From Terriglobia bacterium (lineage in GTDB: Bacteria; Acidobacteriota; Terriglobia; Acidiferrales; UBA7541): a stretch of DNA of 58,971 bases. Within the stretch, counting starts at the first letter, position 1; each line of letters opens with the position of its first letter. Positions 28,359-38,345 of this stretch are shown in pieces. A program made the translations under genes and the position numbers. Under the pieces are notes generated by a model. It had not been told where the DNA came from and made no database searches. It saw nothing but the letters and a program-made list of their open reading frames with translations. The DNA is taken from contig JAIQES010000026.1 of assembly GCA_020073705.1 (NCBI GenBank), positions 1 through 58,971 on the forward strand, written 5' to 3'.

Positions 28359-28476
28359 GAGCGTGCCACCAAGAATCCTCTTTTTATCTTACAGGAAGAC
28401 GGCGCAAGCCGGCGAATCGGGCAAGGCAAATTTCACTAAGGGCTCCTGTGCTTCACCAAACGTGGCAAGCGTTGAG

Positions 28477-29280
28477 TTACGGCAGATACGGATGTGCCCC
28501 GGTATCTTCGACGAACTTACGCAGGCCCTTCATGACGGCCGGCCGCATGAAGAGTTCGCAGAAGATGTCGATCTCGCGGCGTAATTCCTCCGCCGGAAGC
28601 GGCTTGATGAAACGCTTCGCGGCGGCGGCGGTGGCGCGATCAAATTTGGTCACTTGCGCGGCGGTGGCGCGGGCCAGGCGCAGGGATTCACCCTCGGCGG
28701 CCACCTGGCTGGCCAAGCCGGCGGCGAGTGCCTTGTTGGCATTGATGCTTCGTCCGGTAAGAAGCAGATCGCGGACCATGGCATTCCCAATGTCCCGTTT
28801 CAATCGCGGAATGCCGCCGAAACCGGGGATAAGCCCCAGGCGCAGCTCCGGGAAGCAGAAACGAGCCATCTTGTCGGCGATGATCAGGTCGCAGACGAGG
28901 GCCAGCTCGAAGCCGCCACCGAAGCAGACGCCGTGGACGGCCGCGATGGTCGTAAGTGGCGACGTATCAAGCCGGTCGAGCACGGCGTGGATGCGTTCTA
29001 GGAACTCGCGGACGCCCTTTGCAGCGGCAGTCATCTCCATCTGCTGCGCGAGCGTGTACAGTTCTCGGAGGTCGGCGCCGGCCGAGAAGCCGGAAGACTG
29101 CTTGCTGTAAAGAATCAGCGCGCCGGCCTGTGATTCGAGGGCGGGCAGCGCGGCGGTGAAACGTTCAAGGTCGTCCAGCATGGCCATGCCGATTTCGTTG
29201 ACGGGCGCGCGGTCGAGCGCCAGCTCGATCACGCCATCCTCGACCTTCCACGAAAGCGTGTTCCCGGTGTATTCGTTCAT
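28477..29280 (-). CDS. Enoyl-CoA hydratase/isomerase family protein
   Basis: 267 residues of the crotonase fold. The oxyanion-hole segments are GFSAGADLRELY and GVCFGGGFELALVCDLI, and FCFPELRLGLIPGFGGIPRL includes the Glu used by many hydratases. It probably hydrates or isomerises an acyl-CoA or acyl-ACP intermediate of the lipid cluster. The start is uncertain: the ATG at 29280 has AAAGG upstream, while a GTG at 29319 would begin 3 bases after the upstream ligase stop and add 13 residues. Confidence 0.83.
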   Translation of the reverse strand: MNEYTGNTLSWKVEDGVIELALDRAPVNEIGMAMLDDLERFTAALPALESQAGALILYSKQSSGFSAGADLRELYTLAQQMEMTAAAKGVREFLERIHAVLDRLDTSPLTTIAAVHGVCFGGGFELALVCDLIIADKMARFCFPELRLGLIPGFGGIPRLKRDIGNAMVRDLLLTGRSINANKALAAGLASQVAAEGESLRLARATAAQVTKFDRATAAAAKRFIKPLPAEELRREIDIFCELFMRPAVMKGLRKFVEDTGAHPYLP

Positions 29281-29322
29281 TCTCTTAGCCTTTGCGTGAA
29301 CCGGACATTGTTCATTCACCGG

Positions 29323-30990
29323 TCAGGAACCCGGTTGCTCGGTCTTCGCGTACATCCGTGCGATCTCCGCAGCGAAGCGTGCGGCGATGGCATCGCGCTT
29401 CAGCTTGCCGTTGGCCGTCAGCAGGCCGTTTTCGATCGTGAAGGGCTGCGGCTCCACGTGAAACCTCCGAATCTTCCGGTAGTGGGGCAGTGTAGCGTTC
29501 AACCGCTCGATTTGCGACTCGATTTCCTCATGCGTGATTTCGCCAGTGATTATCGCCGCCAGAAAGCTGCGGCCATTTCCGACAAGCATGACCTGCTGCG
29601 CGCCGCGAAGCGCGCGGAGAAGCTCCTCCTCGATCGGCTCAGGCGCAATGTTGTGGCCGGAATTCAGAATGACCAGATTTTTCAGCCTTCCGGTGATCCG
29701 CCATTTGCCATTCGCGTCCACGTCACCCTGATCGCCGGTATGGAACCAGCCGTCGTAAAGCACCTGCGCCGTTTGTGCCGGCCGGTTCCAGTAGCCGGGG
29801 AAAATATTCGGGCCGCGCACCAGGATTTCGCTGTTTTCGCCGGTTTTCATTTCGACGCTGGGGACGGCCGGGCCGACGCGCCCGGGCTCGATGTGGCGCG
29901 GGTCGTCCATCGTGCAGATGGCCGTAGTTTCGGTGAGGCCGTATACCTGGAGCACGGGGATGCCGAGCATCATAAAAAATAATTGCGTTTCCCGCGCGAG
30001 CGGCGCCGAACCACAAATGAGCGCGCGAAGATTCGGGCCGAGGCGCTTGCGGATAGAAGGAAAGATCAATGTGCCTGCCAGGCCCAGCCACAGAAAATCC
30101 CATGGCCGTGGCATTTTCGCGTCCAGACGCAACCACGCGGCCTTCGCACGATCAAAAATGTTGGCAATCGCGCCCCCGCGCTTGCGGAGGTTGTCTTCGA
30201 CGCCAGTGCGGATGCGCTCCAGCAGCGCCGGCACATTGAGGAAATAGTCGGGCGCCGCGCCGCGCATTTCGTCGGCGAGTTTCGTCAGATCCATCGAAAG
30301 CGTGAGGACACTGGTTCTCGACAGGCATGACAGCAGCAAAATCCATGACCCGGCAAAGCAGAACGGCAGGTAATGGAAGACACGGTCCGGCACATCGCCC
30401 CGTCCCATCAGTTGATCGAGGCGCGCTGTGGTGCAGGAAAGCATGTGGTCGAGATTGCCCACGGTGATTACAACGCCCTTGGCTTCACCCGAAGTTCCCG
30501 ATGTGTACAGGATGGCGGCGGCGTCCTGTGGCGCAAGCGCGACGGGCGTGGCTGCAACCGCCGGTGTTGGAGCAGGAATTGCGGCGAAGATTTCGTCAAA
30601 CAGCGCGAGACCTGGCGCACCCGGCCAGGCGGATGCGATGGAGTCGCGAAGAGCTGCGTCACCACAGCAAATCAGGCCCGGCCCGGCGTCGCGCAGCATC
30701 GCGGCCAGTTCGCCGGGAGCCTGGCGGGCGTAAAGAGGAACCGCGATGATGCCTTCTGCAAGAATCGCGAGATCGAGTGCGGCCCACCGGATGCTGTTCG
30801 GAGCGACCAGGGCGCAACGATCTCCCTTTGCAAGGCCCGAAGTGCGAAGAAACGCGCGCGCCGTAGCGATTTGCGCAAGCAAGTTCGTTCCTGTCGCCGT
30901 GAGCGGTGAACCGCCTGCGTGGGCTTCGGCCAGGATTACGCGGCCAGCCGCGTGATTCAATCGTAAGAAGATGTTTTCAAGGAAGTTCAT
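29323..30990 (-). CDS. AMP-forming acyl-CoA/acyl-ACP synthetase B
   Basis: 555 residues of the ANL superfamily. The phosphate loop is [11 protein letters not shown], with [12 protein letters not shown] as A5 and [20 protein letters not shown] as A7-A8; the C-terminal lysine is in [14 protein letters not shown]. It differs from ligase A across most of its length and is not a recent duplicate. Closest in pattern to long-chain fatty-acid ligases/FAAL-like enzymes. With ligase A it suggests two different acids, or one acid delivered to two carriers, are activated. It follows the pyruvyl-transferase-like gene after 15 bases. Confidence 0.87.
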   Translation of the reverse strand: MNFLENIFLRLNHAAGRVILAEAHAGGSPLTATGTNLLAQIATARAFLRTSGLAKGDRCALVAPNSIRWAALDLAILAEGIIAVPLYARQAPGELAAMLRDAGPGLICCGDAALRDSIASAWPGAPGLALFDEIFAAIPAPTPAVAATPVALAPQDAAAILYTSGTSGEAKGVVITVGNLDHMLSCTTARLDQLMGRGDVPDRVFHYLPFCFAGSWILLLSCLSRTSVLTLSMDLTKLADEMRGAAPDYFLNVPALLERIRTGVEDNLRKRGGAIANIFDRAKAAWLRLDAKMPRPWDFLWLGLAGTLIFPSIRKRLGPNLRALICGSAPLARETQLFFMMLGIPVLQVYGLTETTAICTMDDPRHIEPGRVGPAVPSVEMKTGENSEILVRGPNIFPGYWNRPAQTAQVLYDGWFHTGDQGDVDANGKWRITGRLKNLVILNSGHNIAPEPIEEELLRALRGAQQVMLVGNGRSFLAAIITGEITHEEIESQIERLNATLPHYRKIRRFHVEPQPFTIENGLLTANGKLKRDAIAARFAAEIARMYAKTEQPGS

Positions 30991-31005
30991 CGCGAATCGA
31001 ACGGC

Positions 31006-32442
31006 TTAGTCCCCGGCTGCCGAGGCTGCCGCGCCTTCATAGGTTTCGACCAGCCGCTCGAGATTCCCGTTCATCGGCGGAAGATACTCTTCCCAGCTGT
31101 GCACGCCCGAGCGCACCGGGAATTCCGGATAGCGCTGATGCACGGCGCGCTCGAGAAAGACTCCCATGCGGGCCATGGTTTTCAGATTACGCACTACGGA
31201 GCGCGCAATGGCGTCGCGTATGGCGTCGGTTTCGGCCGCGAGGCGCTCCATCACGGTTAGGAGTTTCGCTTCAAGATCGGGATCATCCACGGTGAGCAAT
31301 AATTGTTCGTGGCCGCGTTCCCGGAGCAGGTTGCGAATGCGCTCGTCCATGGTGATGCCGGCCGAGGCGACCAGGCCGGGCATGGACGTGACAATGCCGT
31401 GATAGCGGGAAGAAACCATCAGGTTGCAGCAGCGCAGCACGCTCACCAGTCCGTACATATCGTGCTCGTTGGAGGTAAATACGGGCGCGCCGCCCAACTG
31501 TGCCGCCAGCGCCTCGCAGGCCTTGGCGTCCAGCCGCTCCATGGCGACCAGGATGGTGAATACATTGTGCCGGGCGCGAAACGCCTTGACGGCGCCTGCC
31601 ATCGCCCCAAGATACTTGTTGTACGCCGCATCCACCGCGGGACCCTCATTGTGAAAGTAAACAGAGCGATAGTGGCTTTCCCTGTGAGCACCGAAGCACG
31701 TGCGGGCAAGGAATTTCGCGAGGGAGGCTTTCACCGGCCACCAGAACGGGTTAATGGGACACAGAACGAGCACTTGTGTTCGGCCGTCCCAGCCGGCCGC
31801 GCTCAAGGCCTTGTGGCCGTACGCTGGAGGATGCGGGTCAAAGGTCCAGGCGGTGTCCGTGCCGAGTTCGGTTGGCACGCCCAGATTGCTTAACACCGAC
31901 TGCGATTCCTCATTGCGCGTGATGACGAGCGAGCGGCGGCAGAAGCGCGCGCACATTTTTTCGAGCAGCGGGTCCATGTGGCCCGCCTCAGCCCCATAAC
32001 CGATGGAGAGCTTGTTTTCGGCCGCGGCGATTCCCAGCGAGCCGATCATCATGGTCGCCAGCGCGTTGGCGAACTTACTCTTGAACATCGAGCCTTCGCA
32101 CGCGATCACGCCGTGCTGTTGGCGCACCTCGTGATAAAGAAATGGCGGAAAAATGTCGGGCAAGAACACCTGGCGAGCATCGCCGAAGTAGCCGCGCGTG
32201 CGGTCGAAGTTCTGTGTCATCACGCTCAGTGCAAGATGGTCTTCGCCCAGCACCCGGCGCACTTGGCGAAGCATCTCTTCGACACGCACGTCGGAGCCGG
32301 TGTTGCGCGTGCCGTTGTAGCCGGCGAACAGCAGCTTGAGTTTTTCGCCCGGTTGCCACGGGCGGCCCACCCCCAGCATCCAGAGGACACGCGTGACTTC
32401 AATCAGCGAGCTGACCCATGCTTCGAGAAGGAGATCGGTCAT
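31006..32442 (-). CDS. Polysaccharide pyruvyl transferase family protein
   Basis: 478 residues. The CsaB/WcaK-type N-terminus [20 protein letters not shown] and the late [19 protein letters not shown] with conserved RYHG fit the polysaccharide pyruvyl transferase fold (a GT-B-like fold). Family members add a pyruvyl ketal to a sugar of a cell-wall or secreted polymer; some may use other donors. Here the gene lies between reductases and acyl ligases, which points to a glycolipid rather than a wall polymer. The ATG at 32442 overlaps the upstream reductase by 4 nt. A longer in-frame reading to 32757 overlaps that gene and has no family similarity. Confidence 0.8.
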   Translation of the reverse strand: MTDLLLEAWVSSLIEVTRVLWMLGVGRPWQPGEKLKLLFAGYNGTRNTGSDVRVEEMLRQVRRVLGEDHLALSVMTQNFDRTRGYFGDARQVFLPDIFPPFLYHEVRQQHGVIACEGSMFKSKFANALATMMIGSLGIAAAENKLSIGYGAEAGHMDPLLEKMCARFCRRSLVITRNEESQSVLSNLGVPTELGTDTAWTFDPHPPAYGHKALSAAGWDGRTQVLVLCPINPFWWPVKASLAKFLARTCFGAHRESHYRSVYFHNEGPAVDAAYNKYLGAMAGAVKAFRARHNVFTILVAMERLDAKACEALAAQLGGAPVFTSNEHDMYGLVSVLRCCNLMVSSRYHGIVTSMPGLVASAGITMDERIRNLLRERGHEQLLLTVDDPDLEAKLLTVMERLAAETDAIRDAIARSVVRNLKTMARMGVFLERAVHQRYPEFPVRSGVHSWEEYLPPMNGNLERLVETYEGAAASAAGD

Positions 32443-33617
32443 CGCAGAAATCCTTCTGTCTTGCCAACGCTGGCCGCTGCGGCATCCTCGCGAACCGGCG
32501 CAACCGAGGCGGGCCATTCCCGGTACGGATACGAGAAATGGTGATCGCGGCTGAATCGCAGCAGCGGATAGCAATACTTGGAGAACGGTTCCGGGGCGCG
32601 GCCCATTTCCGCCACGATCCGCGAATTGTCGAACACCGTGTCCCAAACCAAGTATGGCAGGAAGACTTTCAGCAGCGACGCGCTGCGGCTGAACCTTCCA
32701 GGATTGCCCGACAGCCAGCTCACGACGGACGAAAACTGGCGTTCGAGCCCCGGCCAAAACAACGGCTCCATCTTTCCGGCCGCCTGCGCCAGAGCGCGCG
32801 TAAGCTGTCCAAACGTCTCGGAACCGGTGCCCGAGGAGAGGTGGTAAATCTCGTGCTGCGGATTCTGCTTCTGATGCAGAGCGACGACCGATTCCGCGAC
32901 GTAATCCACCGGGACAATATCGATCCGGTCGGTCGAACGGAACGGCAGAACAGGCAGCCCGGCAAGGAATACGAACGCGCGGACCATGTCGAATTGCGTT
33001 GTTTCGGCGCGGCGGCTGTCGCCTAGCACGATGCTCGGGCGGAAAACCGTGCGCGGCACTTCGGAGAGGAGTTCGCGCACCATGTGCTCGCAGAATTTTT
33101 TCGTGCGCGCATACGGATCATAGTCGGAGCGATTCCAGTCGATCGAGGCATCCTCGGTGACGACTTCATGACTGCGCGCGCCGGCCACCGCGACGGTCGA
33201 GACCTGACTGAAGCGGCGCAATCCGTGCGCGTCCTGGGCGCGGCGAGCCAGTTGCGCGACTTCGAGGGTCCCGCGAAGGTTTACGTTGAGGCAGCTTTTT
33301 TCAGACTTGCGGTTAAGTGATGCGGCGCAGTGAATCACCGACTCGGTCGTCCCGACCAGGCGCGAGTATTCGGCTGCGTCCAGGCCGAAACGCGGATCGG
33401 TGAGATCGCCTCGAAATACGGAGATGCGCGTGTCGAGAGCGTCCTGCAATAGAGGGAAATCCAGATGCAATTGCAGGGCATGCCAGAGGCGGATGTTCGC
33501 CTCTTGTTCCGTCTTCGCACGCACCAGCAGATTCAGCCGGTCGGTATGACGATCGAGCAGGATTGCGGCGACGTGCGCGCCGATGTAGCCGGTCGAACCG
33601 GTCAGGAAGATAGCCAT
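32439..33617 (-). CDS. NAD(P)-binding thioester/acyl reductase (SDR, male-sterility type)
   Basis: 392 residues of the extended SDR fold. The Rossmann motif is TGSTGYIG at 6-13 and the catalytic pair is Tyr169 and Lys173 (YARTKK). It matches the NAD_binding_4/thioester-reductase family, which reduces a carrier-bound or CoA-bound acyl group to aldehyde or alcohol. The end region YPYREW has no clear domain. It starts 3 bases after the stop of the HAD-reductase fusion, so two reductases are made from one message. Each may carry out one of the two reduction steps. Confidence 0.85.
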   Translation of the reverse strand: MAIFLTGSTGYIGAHVAAILLDRHTDRLNLLVRAKTEQEANIRLWHALQLHLDFPLLQDALDTRISVFRGDLTDPRFGLDAAEYSRLVGTTESVIHCAASLNRKSEKSCLNVNLRGTLEVAQLARRAQDAHGLRRFSQVSTVAVAGARSHEVVTEDASIDWNRSDYDPYARTKKFCEHMVRELLSEVPRTVFRPSIVLGDSRRAETTQFDMVRAFVFLAGLPVLPFRSTDRIDIVPVDYVAESVVALHQKQNPQHEIYHLSSGTGSETFGQLTRALAQAAGKMEPLFWPGLERQFSSVVSWLSGNPGRFSRSASLLKVFLPYLVWDTVFDNSRIVAEMGRAPEPFSKYCYPLLRFSRDHHFSYPYREWPASVAPVREDAAAASVGKTEGFLR

Positions 33618-33620
33618 GGA

Positions 33621-36080
33621 TCAGGATTGGATCCCTGTATTCGCTGCTGTCCCCGCTCGCGGCGTGCCCGCGCGGCGAGCCGTCCCGCCGGTAGCGGGCT
33701 GCGGGGAAAAAACGCGGCGCGGGCGCGATTCCGGCGCGCGCCCCTCGATGAGCGGGTAAACCCACCGCCGCAGAGCCGGAACGTGGATGTTAATCCAATA
33801 TTCCCACCAGTCAATCGAGTGAGGATCATAACCGAAGGCCCGGCGTTCGTCCTCTGGAAGGGAAGCTGAGAGCAACTGGACATTCTCCGCCTCGAACACC
33901 TGCTCGTTGTGCAGAATGAATGGTTCGTAGAGCTCGATGAGCTTTTCGACGCGAGCGAGGTCGCGCTCCTGCCGGGCCAGTGGAGGATGCTTCATCTGGA
34001 GGGCCGAGGCGAAACGGTTGATGCTCCGGACCACGGCCTTCTGCGCGGGAACCGAGAATTTGTCGTAGCGGGACTTGGAGACAGCAATGGTGTCGAATTG
34101 CATGCGGATCCAATGCTCCAGACTCTGTTGCGCGCGATAATGTTTGCGGTGCGCGAGGCCAGTGAGTTCGATCGACCGGCCCATGTCGCACGGATTGCTC
34201 GCAGAGGTGGCGAGCTGGTAGATCGGCTTATGGCGCCGGGCGATGATCGCGGCGGCAATCAGCGTCATCCCTCGGCAGACCATGTCCACGGGAATCACGT
34301 CAAGGCATTTGCGCTTGTTGGTCGGCAACTGGCGGAAGTAGGTACCGAGCAGGTAAGAGAGCGGCGCCGACGTATTGATGCCTTCATTCCAGCCGCGGAA
34401 GGGCTGGTCTATTGAAGTCTCGACGATCGAAGGCCGCACGATGGCAACTGGCAAGCCTGCGCCATGCCGGACGAGGAGCGATTCGGCGAGGGATTTCGTA
34501 AGGGTGTAGGTGTTGGGCCAGCCGAGGTGCCGCGCGCGGCGCGTGCCCGCGCGCGTCAGGCGATTCCGCAGCCAGCGCATGCGATTCTTGCGAATGAGAT
34601 TTTCGAGTTCCGGGCCGGAAGGTTCTTCGCCGCCGCGGTGTTTTCCGAGCGCCTGCCGACGCAGCGCCGCCGTGATCTCCGGGCTATCGGAGCGCGCTTC
34701 GGCATGCGCCACCACCTCAAGCAGGGATTGCCACTCGCGCTCGGCGTCGAAGCAGGGGATTGGAAGGGGCGTGTAATTTGGATGGACTTCCTCGGGAACC
34801 CGGCCATCCCTGGCTCCCACGACATAGCAGGTGGAAAGATGCAACAGACCGGCATGGTCAGAGGCCTTCAGGAACTCGAGCAGATGTCTGACCGGGGCGA
34901 CATTGCTCGCGAGAGCGTCGCGAAGATCCGGATTGAAATCCGTCAGGCCGGAACTGTTGACGATCAGGTCCAGCGTGCATGCCAGATGCGCTCGTATCTC
35001 GGGGGCCATGCCCAGGCCCGGCTGGCTCACGTCGCCCTCGACGACTTCCACGCGATCGCCCACGAAGTTTGCGAATCGATCGCCTAGCTGGTCTTGCAAC
35101 GGGTCGAAAACGGGCGACTCCTCAAAGATTTTCTCAAAGCGGCGCTGTGCGGTCATCGTGCGCTGCCGGCGGACCAGCAGATAAATCTTGCCAATCTGAG
35201 GAACCTCGGTCAACAGTTGCGCCAGCCAGACTTTGCCGATAAAGCCGGTTACTCCAACGAGCAGAATATTCTTGCCGGCGAGCGTGCCGCGAACGGAAAG
35301 CGGCGCGGACTGTTTCTCCCGGTCGAATACGACCAGGGCACGGTGATTCGGCGCCTCCGGGCGCTCGGCGGGCAGAATCGCTTTCTGGAGCTGCTCCCGA
35401 TGTGCGGTGAGACCCAGGTTACGCAGCAGGCGTTCGGCGGGCACGCTGCCATCGGCGCCGCGCTCGGCGGCCCATGCAAGGGGGCTGCGGGGCCGAATCA
35501 CGGGGTCGAGCAGGCGGCCTGTGGCAATCCCGTCGCGGAATTCAAGCCGGTTGCACACCAGCCGCATGACGCCAAAATACTGCGCAAGCGGGCGCATCAC
35601 ATGATCGAGACCCTGGCTGACAAGCACGACATTCTCCGCACCCTTGGCCGTGACGCATTCCCGCAGGCGCTTCACGCCATCGGGTTTGAGCTGCCTCTTC
35701 AGAATGTATTCGAAGTATTCTTCGCCCAGCAAATCCAGCCGGTCGCGCGTGACTCCAGCCAGAAGGGTATGCAGCACGCGTGTGGCGAAAACGCGGTGGC
35801 TGGCATACAGAGCCGGCCGCACCAAGGCCAGCAGCAGCATCCCTCCACGGCGCGCCCAGCGTTCTACGAACGTGTGCGAGTTCCAGGTGAAGTAAGCCAC
35901 CGGTCGGACGGCGCCAAGGTCTGCCAGGCTTCCCTCAACGCGCCAAAAGGTCAGCGTGCGAAGGTCCGGCTGCAAGGGAACTATAGAATTGCTCCCGGGA
36001 GCATGATGGCCGTTGGTACCGAATTGGGCGGTCTGATCACTCAATGCTGAATTCCAATAACAGATGCAGAGAAGAATCAC
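33621..36080 (-). CDS. HAD-fatty acyl-CoA reductase fusion with degenerate HAD nucleophile motif
   Basis: About 819 residues. The N-terminal ~230 residues look like a HAD-IB domain ([20 protein letters not shown] and [18 protein letters not shown]), but the DxDGT nucleophile motif reads FWRVEGSL at 45-52, without the aspartates. A fatty-acyl-CoA reductase follows: [15 protein letters not shown] at 276-290, [13 protein letters not shown], and catalytic Tyr525/Lys529 (YTLTK), then a FAR_C-like end. It should reduce acyl-CoA or acyl-ACP to fatty alcohol. The start is uncertain: GTG 36080 or TTG 36044. It is the first gene of the lipid cluster. Confidence 0.83.
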   Translation of the reverse strand: MILLCICYWNSALSDQTAQFGTNGHHAPGSNSIVPLQPDLRTLTFWRVEGSLADLGAVRPVAYFTWNSHTFVERWARRGGMLLLALVRPALYASHRVFATRVLHTLLAGVTRDRLDLLGEEYFEYILKRQLKPDGVKRLRECVTAKGAENVVLVSQGLDHVMRPLAQYFGVMRLVCNRLEFRDGIATGRLLDPVIRPRSPLAWAAERGADGSVPAERLLRNLGLTAHREQLQKAILPAERPEAPNHRALVVFDREKQSAPLSVRGTLAGKNILLVGVTGFIGKVWLAQLLTEVPQIGKIYLLVRRQRTMTAQRRFEKIFEESPVFDPLQDQLGDRFANFVGDRVEVVEGDVSQPGLGMAPEIRAHLACTLDLIVNSSGLTDFNPDLRDALASNVAPVRHLLEFLKASDHAGLLHLSTCYVVGARDGRVPEEVHPNYTPLPIPCFDAEREWQSLLEVVAHAEARSDSPEITAALRRQALGKHRGGEEPSGPELENLIRKNRMRWLRNRLTRAGTRRARHLGWPNTYTLTKSLAESLLVRHGAGLPVAIVRPSIVETSIDQPFRGWNEGINTSAPLSYLLGTYFRQLPTNKRKCLDVIPVDMVCRGMTLIAAAIIARRHKPIYQLATSASNPCDMGRSIELTGLAHRKHYRAQQSLEHWIRMQFDTIAVSKSRYDKFSVPAQKAVVRSINRFASALQMKHPPLARQERDLARVEKLIELYEPFILHNEQVFEAENVQLLSASLPEDERRAFGYDPHSIDWWEYWINIHVPALRRWVYPLIEGRAPESRPRRVFSPQPATGGTARRAGTPRAGTAANTGIQS

Positions 36081-36425
36081 CCAGGTTTGGCCAGCACGAA
36101 ACTAACATTCTTGGGGCATGATTCGCAAGGGCTTGACGTACACGGCACTGTCCAGCATTTCTGTTGCAGGTCGAGTTGGGTGTGGGTCAGTTTCCGAGAA
36201 GAGCGTTCTCAGGAGTTAGCCGCTTCTGCCGGAACCGGTTGCTGGTGATGGGGATTGCCGACACGAGTAGGGTCATCCCGATTAGCTCGCAGCTTCCATA
36301 GTCAGCAGTGAAGCATGACCGCCATGAACCGGGTTTGGCAGGAGAGAGTGTCTGCCATAGCATGCGCACAGAATCAGCGCGGAAGCCAAAAATTCGGGGA
36401 AAGCGTTACGCTAAGGAGGATATCC
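36081..36425. other. Gap upstream of the lipid cluster
   Basis: 345 bases between the divergent lipid cluster start and the small open frame at 36426. It should contain the promoter of the cluster. A weak TTGACG is present on the plus strand at about 36134, but no matching -10 box was found. A minus-strand fragment at 36187-36369 is discussed and rejected. Confidence 0.4.
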
Positions 36426-36554
36426 ATGGGCCGTCAGCACCGATATTTCCTGTTGGTTACCACAACTGCGACGACTTTGACTACGACTGAACATCTTCTT
36501 GCGCAGACAGTGCCTGCCCCCCTACTTACACCGTGTCCAAACGGTAAGCTGTAA
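36426..36554 (+). CDS. Possible 42-residue small protein
   Basis: A strong Shine-Dalgarno (AAGGAGGA) stands 5 bases before an ATG that opens a 42-residue frame, starting MGRQHRYFLLVTTTATTLTT and ending CPNGKL. It has a hydrophobic-threonine core followed by LLAQTVPAP, which could be a signal-peptide-like segment. It has no recognised domain and might be a truncated export signal left from a decayed gene. The ribosome binding site is much better than expected by chance, so I list it at low confidence. Confidence 0.35.
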   Translation: MGRQHRYFLLVTTTATTLTTTEHLLAQTVPAPLLTPCPNGKL

Positions 36555-36669
36555 CTGATTCCCGGAAGGCCCAGGAAATTGTGGACCTGTGAATGTCCAG
36601 TCCCTCTAAACTGGCATCAGAAACCCGTTGGAAATTTACTTATTTCTAGCCTGCGAGGGAGGCGCTAGC

Positions 36670-38172
36670 ATGCTCATCCCGCTTCGCCACGAAAACATGC
36701 AGGGACGCCGGTGGCCGGTCATCACAATCGGCATCATCGCGCTCAACCTCGTGATCTTCCTCGGCACTCATTGGACGATGGACCAGCAGGCTCCAGAGCT
36801 TGGTCATATCAAACTGCATGTTGTATTGCTCGCGGCCATGCATCCGGAACTGAAGATGCAGGAAAAAGCCCAGCAATTCGTCACGACCGTCCAAACAAAG
36901 AGCCCGCAACTGTGGAAGGAAGCGCAGAAGTCGAATCGCGACGTGCAGGATGCCTGGGACGCAAGAATCCGCCTGGAGGATGATCCAGGTGCCTTGCAAC
37001 AAGAGATGGACTCTCTTTCAAACCGCTTTGCGGAGCTGGATGCCGCCTCGATCCTTAGCAAGTATGCGTTCGTCCCGGCCCATCCGACAGCCTTGAGCTT
37101 GCTCACTGCGAATTTCCTGCACGGTGGTTGGCTGCATTTAATCGGCAATATGTGGTTCTTGTGGCTGGCGGGCGCCGTTCTCGAAGACACCTGGGGCCGG
37201 GTGATCTATCCAGCGTTTTATCTAATTGCCGGTGTGCTCGCATTGCAAGTGCACGCCATGGTCAACGCAGGAAGTCTCACCCCTACGCTCGGCGCTTCAG
37301 GAGCCATCGCTGGGCTGATGGGCGCATTTCTGGTGCGATTCCCCAAGACAAAGATCGAGATGGGCTGGCTGCTTATGTACCGCTTCTACCGGTTCAAAGT
37401 AGCTGCTTACTGGCTGCTCCCGCTGTGGCTCCTGATGGAGATTTTCTACGGGTCATTGTTTGGACAGCTCTCCGGCGTTGCGCACTGGGCGCACATCGGA
37501 GGGTTTGTTTTCGGTGGGCTGATCGCGATGGGCGTGCGGGCATCCGGGCTCGAACATATGGCGGAGAAAAGCATTCAGGAAAAGATTTCCTGGGTCAGCC
37601 ACCCATTGCTTGTGGAAGCTGGCGAACAGATCGACAAGGGACAACTGGACGCCGCAGAGTCCAGCCTGAAGAAATTGCTTCAGGAAAAGCCGGATTCCAT
37701 CGACGCATACCGAATGCTGCAAAGCATATACTGGCGCAAGAACGATCTTCCCGCCCATCGCGACGCGCTGGACAAACTCGTGGGTTTCGAACTAAGAGCG
37801 AACGATCCCGATGGGGCGTGGCAGACATATCAAACCTCCAAGAATTCGGGCGGGGAAAAACTCTCCGCATCCGTCTGGCTCGATCTTTGCCGCCAGATGG
37901 AAACGCAACCTGACGTGGAACGTGCCGCAGGGGTGTATCAGGAGCTAGCACAGGCTTACCCCGCCGAAAAGCAAGGACTGCTCGCGCAGATGGCCGCCGG
38001 CCGCATCTATTTGAAGCGCCTTAATCGTCCCTCGGATGCGTTGCGATTCTACGAAGCCGCCCAGAAATCGCCCGTACCGCATCCCGATTGGCGGACCACA
38101 ATCGAGCGCGGCATCGTGGACGCCAAGAAAGCGCTGCAACCGAAGACCGCGCCTGTCACGTCTGCTTCCTGA
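36670..38172 (+). CDS. Rhomboid intramembrane serine protease with C-terminal TPR region
   Basis: 500 residues. The rhomboid core shows HGGWLHLIGNM at 151-161, the nucleophile Ser210 in LGASGAIAG, and His275 in HWAHIGGF. Two features are unusual: about 95 mainly helical residues (38-130, HPELKMQEKAQQFV and on) separate helix 1 from the rest, and a TPR-type tail of about 200 residues follows helix 6 (DAYRMLQSIYWRKNDL and on). Rhomboids cleave membrane-spanning substrates. The tail probably binds partners in the cytoplasm. GAGGGAGG lies before the ATG at 36670; earlier in-frame starts are less good. Confidence 0.88.
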   Translation: MLIPLRHENMQGRRWPVITIGIIALNLVIFLGTHWTMDQQAPELGHIKLHVVLLAAMHPELKMQEKAQQFVTTVQTKSPQLWKEAQKSNRDVQDAWDARIRLEDDPGALQQEMDSLSNRFAELDAASILSKYAFVPAHPTALSLLTANFLHGGWLHLIGNMWFLWLAGAVLEDTWGRVIYPAFYLIAGVLALQVHAMVNAGSLTPTLGASGAIAGLMGAFLVRFPKTKIEMGWLLMYRFYRFKVAAYWLLPLWLLMEIFYGSLFGQLSGVAHWAHIGGFVFGGLIAMGVRASGLEHMAEKSIQEKISWVSHPLLVEAGEQIDKGQLDAAESSLKKLLQEKPDSIDAYRMLQSIYWRKNDLPAHRDALDKLVGFELRANDPDGAWQTYQTSKNSGGEKLSASVWLDLCRQMETQPDVERAAGVYQELAQAYPAEKQGLLAQMAAGRIYLKRLNRPSDALRFYEAAQKSPVPHPDWRTTIERGIVDAKKALQPKTAPVTSAS

Positions 38173-38345
38173 AGGCATCGCGCAGTTATTTCTGAGCTCG
38201 GCAGAAAACCCAAGGGGACGATCCCGCGCTATGCAAACGATTAGTACGGTAGCCACTGCCTGCCGATGTCTGAGGTTCTGCAGGCGAAATCCCTTACGTG
38301 TACTACGTCCTGCCATTTGCACGACCGGTATGTCCCGAAGGCTGG

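Noticed and set aside
32443-32757. N-terminal extension of the pyruvyl-transferase-like gene
   Set aside because: It would overlap the upstream reductase by over 300 bases and has no family similarity; the ATG at 32442 overlaps by just 4 nt.
35094-36050. Plus-strand open frame of 318 codons opposite the HAD-reductase fusion
   Set aside because: Antisense of an assigned gene with a full set of SDR motifs; no recognisable protein.
36187-36369. Minus-strand frame ending in a hydrophobic stretch plus RFRQKR, like a sorting signal
   Set aside because: Only 60 codons, no PEP-type motif, no start signal and no upstream coding part. Probably chance.
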